From positions 25,666 to 89,665 of the forward strand of contig JADGJC010000163.1 in assembly GCA_027596075.1 (NCBI GenBank): 64,000 nucleotides of DNA, in the 5' to 3' direction. This document shows positions 34,020 through 44,599 of this stretch, one piece after another (the stretch's first letter is position 1; each line of letters opens with the position of its first letter). The stretch is from Rhizophlyctis rosea. Lineage: Eukaryota > Chytridiomycota > Chytridiomycetes > Rhizophlyctidales > Rhizophlyctidaceae. The position numbers and the translations under genes are program-made. The notes beneath the pieces were generated by a model. The model worked only from the letters and a program-made list of their open reading frames with translations. It was not told the origin of the DNA and searched no databases.

Positions 34020-37000
34020 AGCAAAAGTTGCTAGCCTTTACCTTGACCAAAATGCTGGGACGGAAGCTTTTGAACGCTGGGGGAAGAGAGAGCGTCGACG
34101 TCACATATAATAGGCAAGGTTGTCATGTTCCAGTTTGACAGGTTGCACAGGAAGGCGCAAGAATGTCTCATTCTGGTCGCCACACAAGTGTCACAGGACA
34201 GAATGTGAGTCCTTGCCCAACACTATCTGGGCCCTGGCGTCTGAGCCAGCCACAAAACTTGTAAACAACTGCCGTTTCGGCCTTGCATTATTATGTGAGA
34301 AATTGTAAAATGGCCATCATCGAGCGATAACGGAGTTGAGACATGAGACTATAATGGAAAGGCATCGAAATCATACTCGTTGCTGATTCCCACACGTCCG
34401 TCTCCAGTATGTCCCAGACTGTATTCAGCACGCACCCCAAACATTCAAACAAACGTCTAACATTCCTCAATCTGACGAAGTGACAACATGATCGCTACGT
34501 CCGCCTTACTCTGACCAACGAATCAGCAACAGTACAGCCGGTCGTGATTACTTCAAAAGCCCCGATGCCGTCTTTGATGGTGTATGCGAGTTCCCGCATT
34601 TGGCGAGGTGAACCTTGGCAAGACTTAGCGAAATGAATTTACAAGACTGGCTGCGCCACATTCGTCGAACGCAAGTCGAACAATTCACAAAGCCGAGACC
34701 TTCCACTTTCCTAACACCACATAGGAGCTTGGGAAAAAAGTACGGTTCATTTATGGATGAGATTTTATTTTGTGAGCGCAAAAGTCGACGGACAGCACAA
34801 TTCATATAACACCGAATGCACCAGAGGTCGGAGAAAAATCATCATATATTACAATTCTATTACGATTTATATATATTACAAGGTATATATTACAAGTCCA
34901 CGACAAAAAATCCCAAACGTCACACCTAGAAAACTCCAACACACACGCAAACAAAAACCACAGAGAAAGGGCCGGACGGTATGACTAGACGATATGTTGA
35001 TAAATGTAAAAAAAGGATGATGGATAACCAAAGAAAATGGGACTTCGCAAAATAATAAGAGAGTAACGAAGAAAAGATACGATAGAAAATAAAGAAAACA
35101 AAGACGCGAGCAGCACATAAGACAGGGAACCCGATAAGAACCGCATAGCGGATATCTGTAGCGAGATCAAAGTCATAATACTGGGGCGTCAGAACGAATA
35201 ATCGAGGATGGTAGCCGTAATAGATCGAAGATGTTGAAAGTCGCTAAACATCCACCTCCATCGCAACCGACACAGTTACAGTCAAGGAGCGTTAGGAGAT
35301 GAGATGTCGTGTTCGTACCCGGCCTCCATCGCAATCGACACAGTTACAGTCAAGGAGCGTTAGGAGGTGGGGGATGTCGAAGACCGGAAGTTGAAGTTGT
35401 GTTGAAGTTGTCAAAGAGACCTCCAAGGGCGCTAAGATGTGGGTGTTCGTGTCGAAGACCGGGAAGGTGGAAGTTGTGGATATGACCAGATGGTCATCGT
35501 AGAAAAACTCCCTTCGGAACTCGGGCAACCATCGACACTCCGAAGAGTGGTTGGTTGGGTTCATCGAAGTTGTGCAACTGCTCAGCCCCTCGCACTAAGA
35601 TACTCCGAGAGCGTTGGGGGGGTCTGCACTGAGTTGCTTGAAAGAGAGAAACCGCCAGGTTGGATGCGGATGGTGGTTCTTTGGAGGGGGGCGGGCGGGA
35701 GGGTCCGTTTTTATAGGAATTTCGCGTGTAAGTGAAAGTGTTGTGTAACGGTTGTGTTCTGATTGGGGGTATGAATTTGGCAAGTACGCGTCAATACAGA
35801 CGGAAAGGGATTTGATTTGAGTCACGTGAGATTTGAGCATGTAATCTGCGGGTTGGCTTGGAGTTGCATGACTGTGCCTCACTGCATTGGTGATGTGGAA
35901 CGGGGAAAAAGTAAACGCCATCATTGAAGACATGTTTACTCGTGGAACAGGCATTCATGTCAAGCCCGTTGAGAACTGAAATGGTTCTGAATTGATAACC
36001 AAGTGGGGATTGTGGGGAATAAACACTTGTTAAGCCTTTCAACAATTTGACGACCATAGAAACTTTGCCTTCATACTCTTGCAGGATGAGTGTTAGCACC
36101 AGTCGCATGTAAATTCCTGCTGAGTCTGCTATTGCTTTCTTGCAACCGATATCAGCGTCTTCTTTTTCATCAGGAAGTTAGCGCAGATGCAAAAAAAGAC
36201 TAAGAACGGGCAAGGACGGAGTGTTCCAAAGTGACGGTGGTGTATTTGGACCCATGGCCAGACCGATGTCCGCTGATCTCTTCCATTTGGATCCTCTGGA
36301 ACTTTACATAAAGAGGTTTTCGCATCTTGCTCATTGAGATCTGTTGCCCCTGCAAAAATATATCATTAGCAAAAAGTTGGATCAAGCCCCTTCCACTAAG
36401 TCGTTAATGTGCGTCGACAACTGACCATGAACGATCTTCATCGATCGAATGCCTCATACGCAGTTTTTCATGACCTGAATCATGACGGTCTGTGACCCTT
36501 CTCAAAGTCCTCACCTGTCATTTTCATTCACTCTTTGGAGCTGGAGGACTGATGCCGGCGGACTCGAAGAAGGAAAAAAGAACAAACGAAAGACCATATT
36601 CAACATGTTGAGGCGGTGCCCTTCCACTAGAGGGGTGAAGACACCCAACTCAGCTCATCCACTCCATAAGGATTGCACAAGTCATGTGAAGTAGCGGGTC
36701 CCACTTTTTGACTATCATTGTGGCTCGTGCGGGCATCGACGTGCCGGTTGCAGCAAACAAAATTGGGTTTCGGTGGGATGGCTCCAGCTAAATTCCCTTT
36801 TTGACATGTGAATGCAGGGCTGTATAATACAGACATTTCCTTGCTTGAACAAAATCATGGAGGCTAAAGAACTAGCATGCTTCTTGGGTCAGTTCCTTTT
36901 GCACATTCTTATGACCTTCTGTAAGTTGTGCATGGAGTCAAGATCATTCAAAGTATTCATCCGCATCGATTGTGGCAGGAAGCTCGGAAAAGATTGTGCA

Positions 37001-38230
37001 TACGTGTAGTTGAATTCAATTCGATCAATTGTCGACATGCAAAAAATAAGTTTGAGTCAAGGCGGCCACTGAACTAGGCCGGACGCATTGTTTACACTCT
37101 GGACACATATGACAAAGCTTGTAGGGCATGGTGCGCACTGGTTTGCAACCTTGTTCGGCAGTGTGTTGGAATATATTCAGATATGATCTTCTATTTGGGA
37201 TCCCCCCGAATTGCTGTAAACCAGTGGGCCTATAGCCTGCTGCGCTATCCATAGTTCGACCAATTTTCCTCCTGTGATTGCCGTAGGACTGTGATCTCTT
37301 TTGATGCATCACATGCTACTCTGATTGGAACTGCATTGATTGGCATTGCCGCTGGTCATTTCAGATACAATACAAATAGGGATATTTCAGGAGATTGGGA
37401 TTGCTCAAGGGTACTGTGTCTGGGCACTTATTATCCACTTCTTTTTGCCAATCCATTGCCATGTCGAAGAGCAGGAGGGTCACTTGTTGTTCCATGACCC
37501 ATCTAATCATCATCCAAAATAGTTGGGACATGCCCTCCTTGGCTTGTGGTACTCACTCTGCACCTGTTTTTGTTACGAAGGCAATGCCCCTTATAGAACC
37601 ACAGAAGTCAAAGGGCATCGTGAATCGCCGATAGTTCTCAAGACTCATCTGGATGAAAAAAGATATCGGAACCACCAAAAGGCACATTTAAACTGTCGAA
37701 TTCTTGTGAATTCAGCGATAACTGCTGGCGTTCTCAGCCATGAATGCTCAAGTCGTCAGCCAACAGAAACAAAGTTGATTATGTAAGCGCGTCTCGGACA
37801 TGACGTTCACTCAAACCTCCGATTTTGCGACCCCGTCCGATCTGGCCGCCCCCCGTTGACGCCACTGGCGGAAAAATGGACCCTGAAGAACCTGACATCC
37901 TTCTTCCCATTAATCTTTCCATCCGCAAAATTTTCTTTTACATTACATTTCATTTGTTATCCATCGAACCCGCTAGTAGCGACAAATTATATACGAATCC
38001 TAGCAGCGTTTGTACAAAGTAAACAATCTACATTTCTCAATTCAGAGTCGAACGATCCTGTCCCTTCGCAACGTTCTTGCATGCTTTTCAGGCCGCATTT
38101 CTCTGGATTCCCTCCTCCAAACCATCGCGTTGTCCAGTCACTTGTAACACGCAAAGTCATACATACATATACCACCAGTAACATTATACTCATTCAGCTT
38201 CAACCTTACATAAACTCCACGAATTGCAAA
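34020..38230. other. Long gene-poor stretch
   Basis: No recognisable protein segment was found in about 4 kb. It holds the dispersed motif AGTTTGACAGGTTGCACA at 34132-34149, an AT-rich part at 34830-34900, a 44-bp direct repeat at 35255-35366, and short chance open frames. The last 250 bases (37990-38236) are the CA-rich leader of the UVDE gene. Confidence 0.35.
35255..35366. repeat. 44-bp direct repeat, two copies 68 bp apart
   Basis: CCTCCATCGCAACCGACACA and the following GTTACAGTCAAGGAGCGTTA-GGAG occur at 35255-35298 and again at 35323-35366 with a single mismatch in the compared part. The near identity indicates a recent local duplication. Confidence 0.85.
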
Positions 38231-38236
38231 TCAACC

Positions 38237-40075
38237 ATGCCCGCCCTCTCTCGAACCCTTTCCTCCTCATCACTCTCCTCCGTATCATCTATATCACCAT
38301 CTCCTTCCCCACCACCCGAATCCCAACCCCCAGCAACAACCGACCTCCCAGAAGTAACACCCAAATCCACAACATTCCGCGGCCGGCTCGGCTACGCCTG
38401 TCTGAACACAATCCTCCGCGCACAAAAACCCTCCATCTTCTCCTCCCGCACCTGCCGGATCGCTACGTTGGAAGAGAAAGGCGTTGACTACGCTCATTCT
38501 CTGGGACTTCAGAATGCGGCTGATATATTGCCGATGTTGGAATGGAATGAGGCTCATGATATTCGGTTTATGAGATTGAGTAGTGAGATGTTTCCGTTTG
38601 CGAGTCATGAGGTTTGGGGGTATAAATTGAAGGATATTGAGGGAGTGCCGGAGATTTTGAAGAAGGCGGGGGATCGGGCGAAGGAGCTGGGACATAGGTT
38701 GACAACGCATCCGGGGCAGTATTGTCAGATGTAAGTCTTTGGAAGTCTTGGTCCCTTCGTTTTGGCATGTGTAAGAGATCGCAGTCCGACCGCCTCGTAT
38801 TCACACTTGCTTTGCATTCACAGAGGGAGCAAGAACCCCGACGTTGTCCGCCGCGCCATTCTTGATCTCGAATACCACGCTGATATGCTCGACCTGATGG
38901 GCCTCGACCAAGACTCCGTGATGATCATCCACGGAGGTGGCGTCTACGGCGACCGACCCTCCACGGTTGCCCGCTTCATCGAAAACTGGAAAAAGGTCCC
39001 CGCTCACGTCCAAAAACGCATCGTCCTCGAAAACGACGAAATGTGCTGGAGCGTTCAAGATCTCCTCCCCATTTGCCAAGAACTCAAAATCCCCCTCGTC
39101 CTTGACTGGCATCATGCAGCTATTCTGGAAAGCGAACACCCGAGTACATATTACGTCCCGCTCATTGATGCAATCTGGAAAGAGAGGGGAATCAAGCCGA
39201 AGCAACATTATAGTGAGAGTCGGCCGGGTGCGGTCACCCCTATGGAGCGGCGGGCGCATAGTGATAGGGTTGTGAATTTGCCGCCTTGTTTGGATGATAT
39301 GGATTTGATGATTGAGGCGAAGGATAAGGAGCAGGCGGTGTTGGAATTGTTCAGGATGTATGGGTTGAGTGAGACGTGGCGGGGATCGTTGATTGAGCAT
39401 TCTGGGGAGGAGGGCTTGAGGACTAAGGGGCGGAAGAGGAGGAAGGTGGAGGCGGAGGTTGAGTGTTGTGAGGAGGATGAGGATGAGGAGACGGGAAAGA
39501 AGAAGCGGCGAACGCGGAAGAAGAAGGTGGCGGTTGAAGTGGAGGAAGAGATTGTAGAAGGGAAGGTGGATGAGTGTGATGATGGGATGGAGGTCGAGCC
39601 GGTTAAGAAGAAGCGGAAGTCCAAGAAGAAGGAGGTTGTCAAGCAGGAGACGGACGTGGTGGCGGTTGTGACTGATGGGAAGGGGAAGGCGAAGAAGGGG
39701 AGGGCTAAGAAAGTCGTGCTGCAGAAGGAGACGGAAGAGCCGGTTCCGGTGGAAGGGGATGTTTTGGATGCGGAGGAGGTAGCAGGTGGGAAGAAGAAGA
39801 GACGGAAGGTCAAAGTGGAGGTTGTGGATGTTGCGGTGGAGGGTGGGGCAGAGGACGGGCAGCAGGCGGTGCGGGATGGGGGTGTACTTGATTTATCTAG
39901 TAGTGCAAAACCGAAGCGACGGAAGACCAAGAAGGTTGCGGAGGCAAGGGAGGGTAGTGCGGAAGGAGGTGGAAATGCTCCGGCAATAGCAACTACAGCC
40001 ATTGCTACACCACCTACTCCCGAACCTACGCCGAAACGTTCATCTAGGAAGGCCAAGGGGTTGTCTGCTGTATAA
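38237..40075 (+). CDS. UVE1: UV damage endonuclease (UVDE) with Lys-rich C-terminal tail
   Basis: Two exons, 38237-38730 and 38824-40075, joined by a GT-AG intron, encode 581 residues. Residues about 47-365 are the UVDE TIM-barrel nuclease: RLGYACLNTIL near the start, RFMRLSSEMFPFASHEVW, HRLTTHPGQYCQIGS across the splice site, LEYHADMLDLMG, MIIHGGGVYGDR, RIVLENDEMCWSVQDLLPIC, PLVLDWHHA and HYSESRPG. The His, Glu, Asp and Lys positions that bind the metal cluster in this family appear kept (HPGQ, HGGG, LENDE, DWHH, HYSE). UVE1 nicks DNA 5' to UV photoproducts to start alternative excision repair. The first 45 residues are Ser/Pro-rich. Residues about 370-581 form a long tail with repeated basic blocks (GKKKRRTRKKK, VKKKRKSKKK, GKKKRRKVKVE, KPKRRKTKK) alternating with acidic stretches. 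Better-known fungal members have their extension at the N-terminus instead. The gene appears intact. Confidence 0.9.
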
Positions 40076-40465
40076 ACATAGTGAAGCTTGGCGGTAATCA
40101 ATGTAATATGATAAATCAGAAACAGCTGTAGCTGTCCATGTATATGTATATGATGGAATTTGGTTGATATTTCCACCGTTGAAATAATTATTGCTAGCAC
40201 TCAATCATGCATGTGGTTTCACTTCACGATGCATCAATGCAATAGCAACTTCCAGTTTGAAGGCATTGCACCGTCTCCTGGCATTACGCTGTCTCTTGGT
40301 ATTCCCATGGGATACTGCACCCTGCAAAGTCCACAGGATAAGCAGCCAATGCCAGTCAACGGACTCAACACTCAATCGATCCCACTTGGGTGCAAAGCGA
40401 ACTTCACAAAGCAAAACTTTCGCTATGTGCTATACACATCCTCCACCTTCACAAACAAAAGCCCA
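40076..40465. other. Gap after UVDE
   Basis: Probable 3' end of UVE1 followed by the leader of the next locus; no other feature seen. Confidence 0.4.
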
Positions 40466-41070
40466 CAATGTCAACCCCATCCATAATCCTGGTCCCCCTC
40501 CCCTATGACCATGCCCAAGTCCCCGAAAACCTCCTGGAAATGGTCCGCACTGGCCTCCAACAAGCAGAACAACGTGTCCCCGCTCTCTCCTTTCCGGTCA
40601 AATAACAGTTCCTCCTCACTCGGTGGGAAGACCCCCCAACATCCTCAAACAAAATCTCATGAATGGTCAAGTTGATGGGGTCCTGATTGGAAACTGGATC
40701 AGGAGTAACATGGGTTTACCGCCATCGATGGAGAAGATCATCAAAACCGCGATTGAACCTAGGCCGGGGGTGAAGATTCTGTTCAATACTTTGCCGAATA
40801 ATACTAGTGATGCTGTTGCGAGGTGGTTTGCGGTTAGTGCTCAGGGACCTGAAAGGTTCTGGCCTGCACGGCGTGCGCTTACCAATCAAGCCGATCCATA
40901 CTGGCTGCAGTCGCCTCCGACTCGAGTGTTGTTTACATTCCCACCTGCGCCACATCATCTGTCAAAGTCTCAAAATAACACCGTCCCGAGCACGCCATCT
41001 TGCCGAATCCCACGCATCGTTTCGCTTGACAGGTTGTCTTTCTGCTTGGTGCTACTACATAACAGGTAGG
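40466..41070 (+). pseudogene. Unrecognised gene-like locus with early stop
   Basis: From an ATG at 40466 the sequence reads MSTPSIILVPLPYDHAQVPE through ALSFPVK and then meets a TAA. A second frame continues at 40623 with MNGQVDGVLIGNWIRSNMGL, PPSMEKIIKTAIEPRPGVKI and LFNTLPNNTSDAVARWF. The two pieces look like one protein split by a frame change near 40605. The family is not recognised. The 3' end is unclear. Confidence 0.35.
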
Positions 41071-41642
41071 CTTTTCACGGGTTGCCGTAAGTTGAGCAGA
41101 TTGCGGATTAGAAAGAGTGGTCGCTGCACTGTCATTGCATCCGTGGTTGCCGCGTGCGGGTTGTGAAGGGTGTCGAGCATGCTGAAGATGCCGAGCGCCA
41201 AGTTTGTCAGGTGGACGCAAGAGTTTCTACTTAGTTGCTTGCTGTGTATACGTTCAATGTCTCAAAAACGATGAAGCTAATCGACAACCTTTGACTGATA
41301 TTGAGCAGGAACCGGCTGATAGGCGCCCGTCCCCGTATCACATATCCACAGCGGGCGAAACGGAATGCACGCTGACTCAAGAATAGTTTTGCCAATTTGT
41401 GTATTTCTGACGGTACGCTTGATTCCTGCTACCAATGTTGTGTTGGGATTGGCGGTGCCGTCGGGTTGTTTATTTACAACCGACCGAGAGCTGATCGTGA
41501 TCGTTTGGGATTCGCTTCATCGTGAAGAAAGCTGACGCTTCCTTCTTGTTCCCAGCCCGTAACACCTACGTCCAGAATGGCCCTTCACGCTCGCTCTTTG
41601 CAATCATGGAAGTTGACCATGCTGTTCGCCCTGACTAATTCA

Positions 41643-42690
41643 CGGGGTAGAAAAATACCGCCCAACAATCCTCAAAGACATTGTCGAGAACGAAGAAACC
41701 GTGCAAAGAATGCAGATCATTGCTATTGATGGGAATATGCCGAAACCTGTTATTTCTGTACGTCTGATGTCCTTTCCCGTTTGCCATTCACTACCTTCGG
41801 TCGTAGGAGTCCCCAACTGACACTGCCTCAATCCACAGGGTCCACCCGGCATCTAAAAAACAAGTTTTCCATGTTTGGCGCACGAAATGCTAGGGTCGAT
41901 GTATAAGGAGGCTGTGCTGGAGCTTAATGCACTGATAATAGGTAGGTTTTTGGCTGGAGAAGGCATTGGTTCGTACAGTTGTGTGAGTGATATTGGAGAG
42001 GGGATTATACGTCGTGCATATTCTGCACTTTAATTGGGGAGAATGTTGGAGGACGTCAAGCTCCATGCATGGGCAAAGCGAAGAACGATATATTCGGAAG
42101 ACGTGAGCCTGCCGCTGACATCGCTTTTGATTGATATTTGCGAAGGAATCACGAAACCGTAGCAAAATGTTCGCTCAAAAGAAGGTCACGCTACCGCCTG
42201 GTCGACATAATATCATCATTCTCGACGAAGCTGACAGGTAAAACTTCTTGTGCTATCAATCATTCTCACATGCAGATCGATATCATCATTACTGGTTCTC
42301 GTATGATAGGGGAGCCCAAACGACAGAAATCTACTCCAACACCACTCGCTTCGCTCTCTAGCCTGCAACCTATCCAGCAAAATCATCGAACCCATCCAGA
42401 GTCGATGCGCCGTCCTGCAGTATAGCTGGTTGAGCGGCAAGCAGCTCCTCAAGCGTTTGATGGAGATCTGTGAGATGGAGAAGGTATGAGCCATGAAAAG
42501 ATCGTCTGCTTCCGTAAAACGTCAACTCCAAAACCTCCAAATCAGATAGAATCCACCTCAGAAGGGCCTCGAACCCATCATCTTCACCTCCGAAGGCGAC
42601 ATGCGGCCGTCTGTGTCTTATGATATTTGGTTTTGTAACGCTGCTGCCGCTGCTCTTAATGCTGCGGCAGTTGGAAGGAGGGTGGTGCTG
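41643..42690 (+). pseudogene. Replication factor C small-subunit relic
   Basis: Plus-strand exons in order: YRPTILKDIVENEETVQRMQ then IIAIDGNMPKPVIS (RFC box II region); after an intron GPPGI, a TAA stop, KTSFPCLAHEMLGSMYKEAV and LELNAL (Walker A, normally GPPGTGKT); [20 protein letters not shown] and EAD (Walker B intact); [20 protein letters not shown] then [20 protein letters not shown]; and GLEPIIFTSEGDMRPSVSYD. This follows RFC2/RFC4-type clamp-loader subunits closely. The stop inside Walker A, a missing sensor 1 region between Walker B and EIYSN, and the stop that replaces Val-Glu-Lys near the start show it is dead. Introns are retained. Confidence 0.85.
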
Positions 42691-43440
42691 GGGTGGGCGG
42701 AAGGACGATGTTTGAGGGGAAAGGGACGGGGAGGGTAATAGTTGTTTGAAGTGTATAGAGTAAAGCGTTAGTCGTTCCTGAGGGACTGAAGTTTTAGATT
42801 TTCGTGAATACTCATTGGGCTTGTGTTGCGATGACAGTTGATCGTTGCACGATGATGTGGTGGAGGGCTGAGTGGAGGGCGAATCATGATGCGGCTAGGA
42901 TGAGAGCGACAACTCACCTGTTACATCCGCGTGATGGCGCCAATCATGGCATCTACTCTTCGCGTGTGTTCGAATGCTATCTATGGACGTCTGCGACACT
43001 TGTTCAGTGTTTTTGAGGAAGGAAAGTAACAGCAACAACTATTGGATGTGGCGTGGGTGTGTGGCGCGCCGAAGTTGGTGCGCAACGTCCATCCTGATCC
43101 TCCAAATTCGCAGCACTGCGGAGGACGGGGTCTGCGATGAATGAAAGGGATGTGGTGAGGGTGGTCCCGACGGACATAGCGAATAGATGGAATGGTGAGG
43201 AGGGTATCACGCTGCAGGTTGCGAACGCTGTTGAAATCTCCTCCCGCTGTGACGACTCAAGATTGAACCAAAAAAACCAACCACAACATACTGCAACCAA
43301 AATGAGATGATATATTCCGTCCCCGAACCCGGCTTTACATGATTCAATCACAAAAGAAGCTAAATACTGCAAGTTCAAATCATACTCCCATACCCTAATA
43401 ATTGATCATCCCTCCCAATCCCACCAAGCGTTGGAAACCG
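42691..43440. other. Unassigned gap
   Basis: A 124-codon minus-strand frame (43004-43378) has a hydrophobic centre (YHLILVAVCCGWFFWFNL) but no recognised motif. Nothing else was seen. Confidence 0.3.
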
Positions 43441-43444
43441 CAGA

Positions 43445-43460
43445 AGCTTTGAAAAAAGCT
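43445..43460 (-). promoter_or_regulatory. Histone-type 3' stem-loop candidate
   Basis: In the sense of the H2B transcript the sequence is AGCTTT-TTTC-AAAGCT: a perfect 6-bp stem with a 4-base UUUC loop. The animal histone mRNA 3' stem-loop also has a 6-bp stem ending in a U-A pair and a UUUC-type loop. Here the outer G-C pair is A-U. It lies about 90 bases after the stop of the original H2B frame (43551-43553). A purine-rich stretch (GGTGGGATTGGGAGGGATGA) follows about 20 bases later. A stem of this size can arise by chance, so function is unproven. Confidence 0.4.
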
Positions 43461-43521
43461 CCTATCTTTGATTTGGAATTTTGCACTACCCTACAACTGC
43501 ACTAGCTGCCCTTCACACGCA

Positions 43522-44552
43522 TCACAAGACCGAAGCCGCTTGTTGGTGGCCTAGGCGGAGGCGCGATATTTCATAAGGGCCTTGGTGCCCTCCCCAACGG
43601 CACCGCGTGCCAACTCTCCAGGAAGGACGAGGCGGGGCGGTTTGGATTTCGCGGGAGGAGATGGTGGCAAAATGCTTGTTGTAGCTGGCAAGCTTGGATG
43701 CCTCACCGGCGATGCGCTCGAAGATGTCGTTGACGAAGGAGTTCATGATGGACATCGCCTTGTTGGAGATGCCGAGGTCGGGGTGAACTTGCTTCAGGAC
43801 CTTGTAGCAGGCCGATGGAAATCGACCAATGTGCGCCTTCTCCGCACGACCGATTTGGCGTCTGTCATTTCTTTCGCGGGTTGTGAGACGATGGGATTTG
43901 CGAGTCTTGGCGGGGGCCTTGCCAGCGGGCTGGATGAGAAAAATGTAACATTAGTGGGTATGTTGGTGCAATTACTTGCAAGGCATCAAGACGAACCTTC
44001 TTGCCATCGAAGTCATCACCGACAGTAGGAGTACCCTTGTCCGTTTCCTTTTGAGTACTGGCTTTTGCGAGGGGCTGGAGGTCATTCTGTAAGAAACGGA
44101 TGTGATTGATGCAGGGAAAGTCAGTAAGGAAGTGGACAGAGTATCTTGTTAAGGTTGTGGATGGTGGAATGCAATTTACCTGGATCACCTTCCTGTAACA
44201 GGTCCCGCCGACACGTTCAATCTTTCCACTCTCTCGGCAGAGGAGGATGTCGGCTTCCGTACGACGGCGGTAGGTCTTGTTGCGGGTGTCCATCTGGTGA
44301 TAAAGTGAACATCAGTATATTGGGAAGGTATGTCAACAAGCAAAGCGAGACAGCATTCCTGTCCACGTACCCCAAGCCTGTTCAGCAGCGTGTTTACGAT
44401 ATCCCCCGTTTCTGCGCTGCGACCGTTGGCCTACGATTGAACATGGTGGATGAGTATATGGGAACTGTAAGGTGTGTGTGGTTTGTGTGAAAACTTACCA
44501 GTTTGTTCACCGTGCTGGTGATGACGTTCTCGTTGAACATTTGGTACGGCAT
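43522..44552 (-). pseudogene. Winged-helix module joined to histone H2B, copy 1 (frameshifted)
   Basis: Five minus-strand exons read in one frame: 44552-44499, 44430-44371, 44293-44180, 44086-43997, then 43929 onward. All are joined at phase 0 and donors begin with GT. Exons 1-3 give the winged-helix module (NENVITSTVNKL; GRSAETGDIVNTLL; TYRRRTEADILLCRESGKIE then RVGGTCYRKVIQ). Exon 4 is a hydrophilic linker. Exon 5 begins [14 protein letters not shown], like an H2B tail, and runs into the H2B fold: [49 protein letters not shown]. No Met occurs between exon 3 and the H2B fold except the first codon of exon 3, so H2B here has no start of its own. After EIQT a 2-base deletion shifts the frame of the last helix (the old stop is at 43551) and translation would end at 43522. 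The helix 1 region is also altered. Confidence 0.75.
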
Positions 44553-44599
44553 GATGTTGTTGTTTTGAAAGTTTGGTGACACTTGGTGAGTGTATTGAG

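Noticed and set aside
39208..40200. A 330-codon open frame on the minus strand, the longest antisense frame in the window
   Set aside because: It is the exact antisense of the Lys/Glu-rich UVDE tail; Ser/Thr/Phe-rich low complexity follows from the composition of the sense strand.
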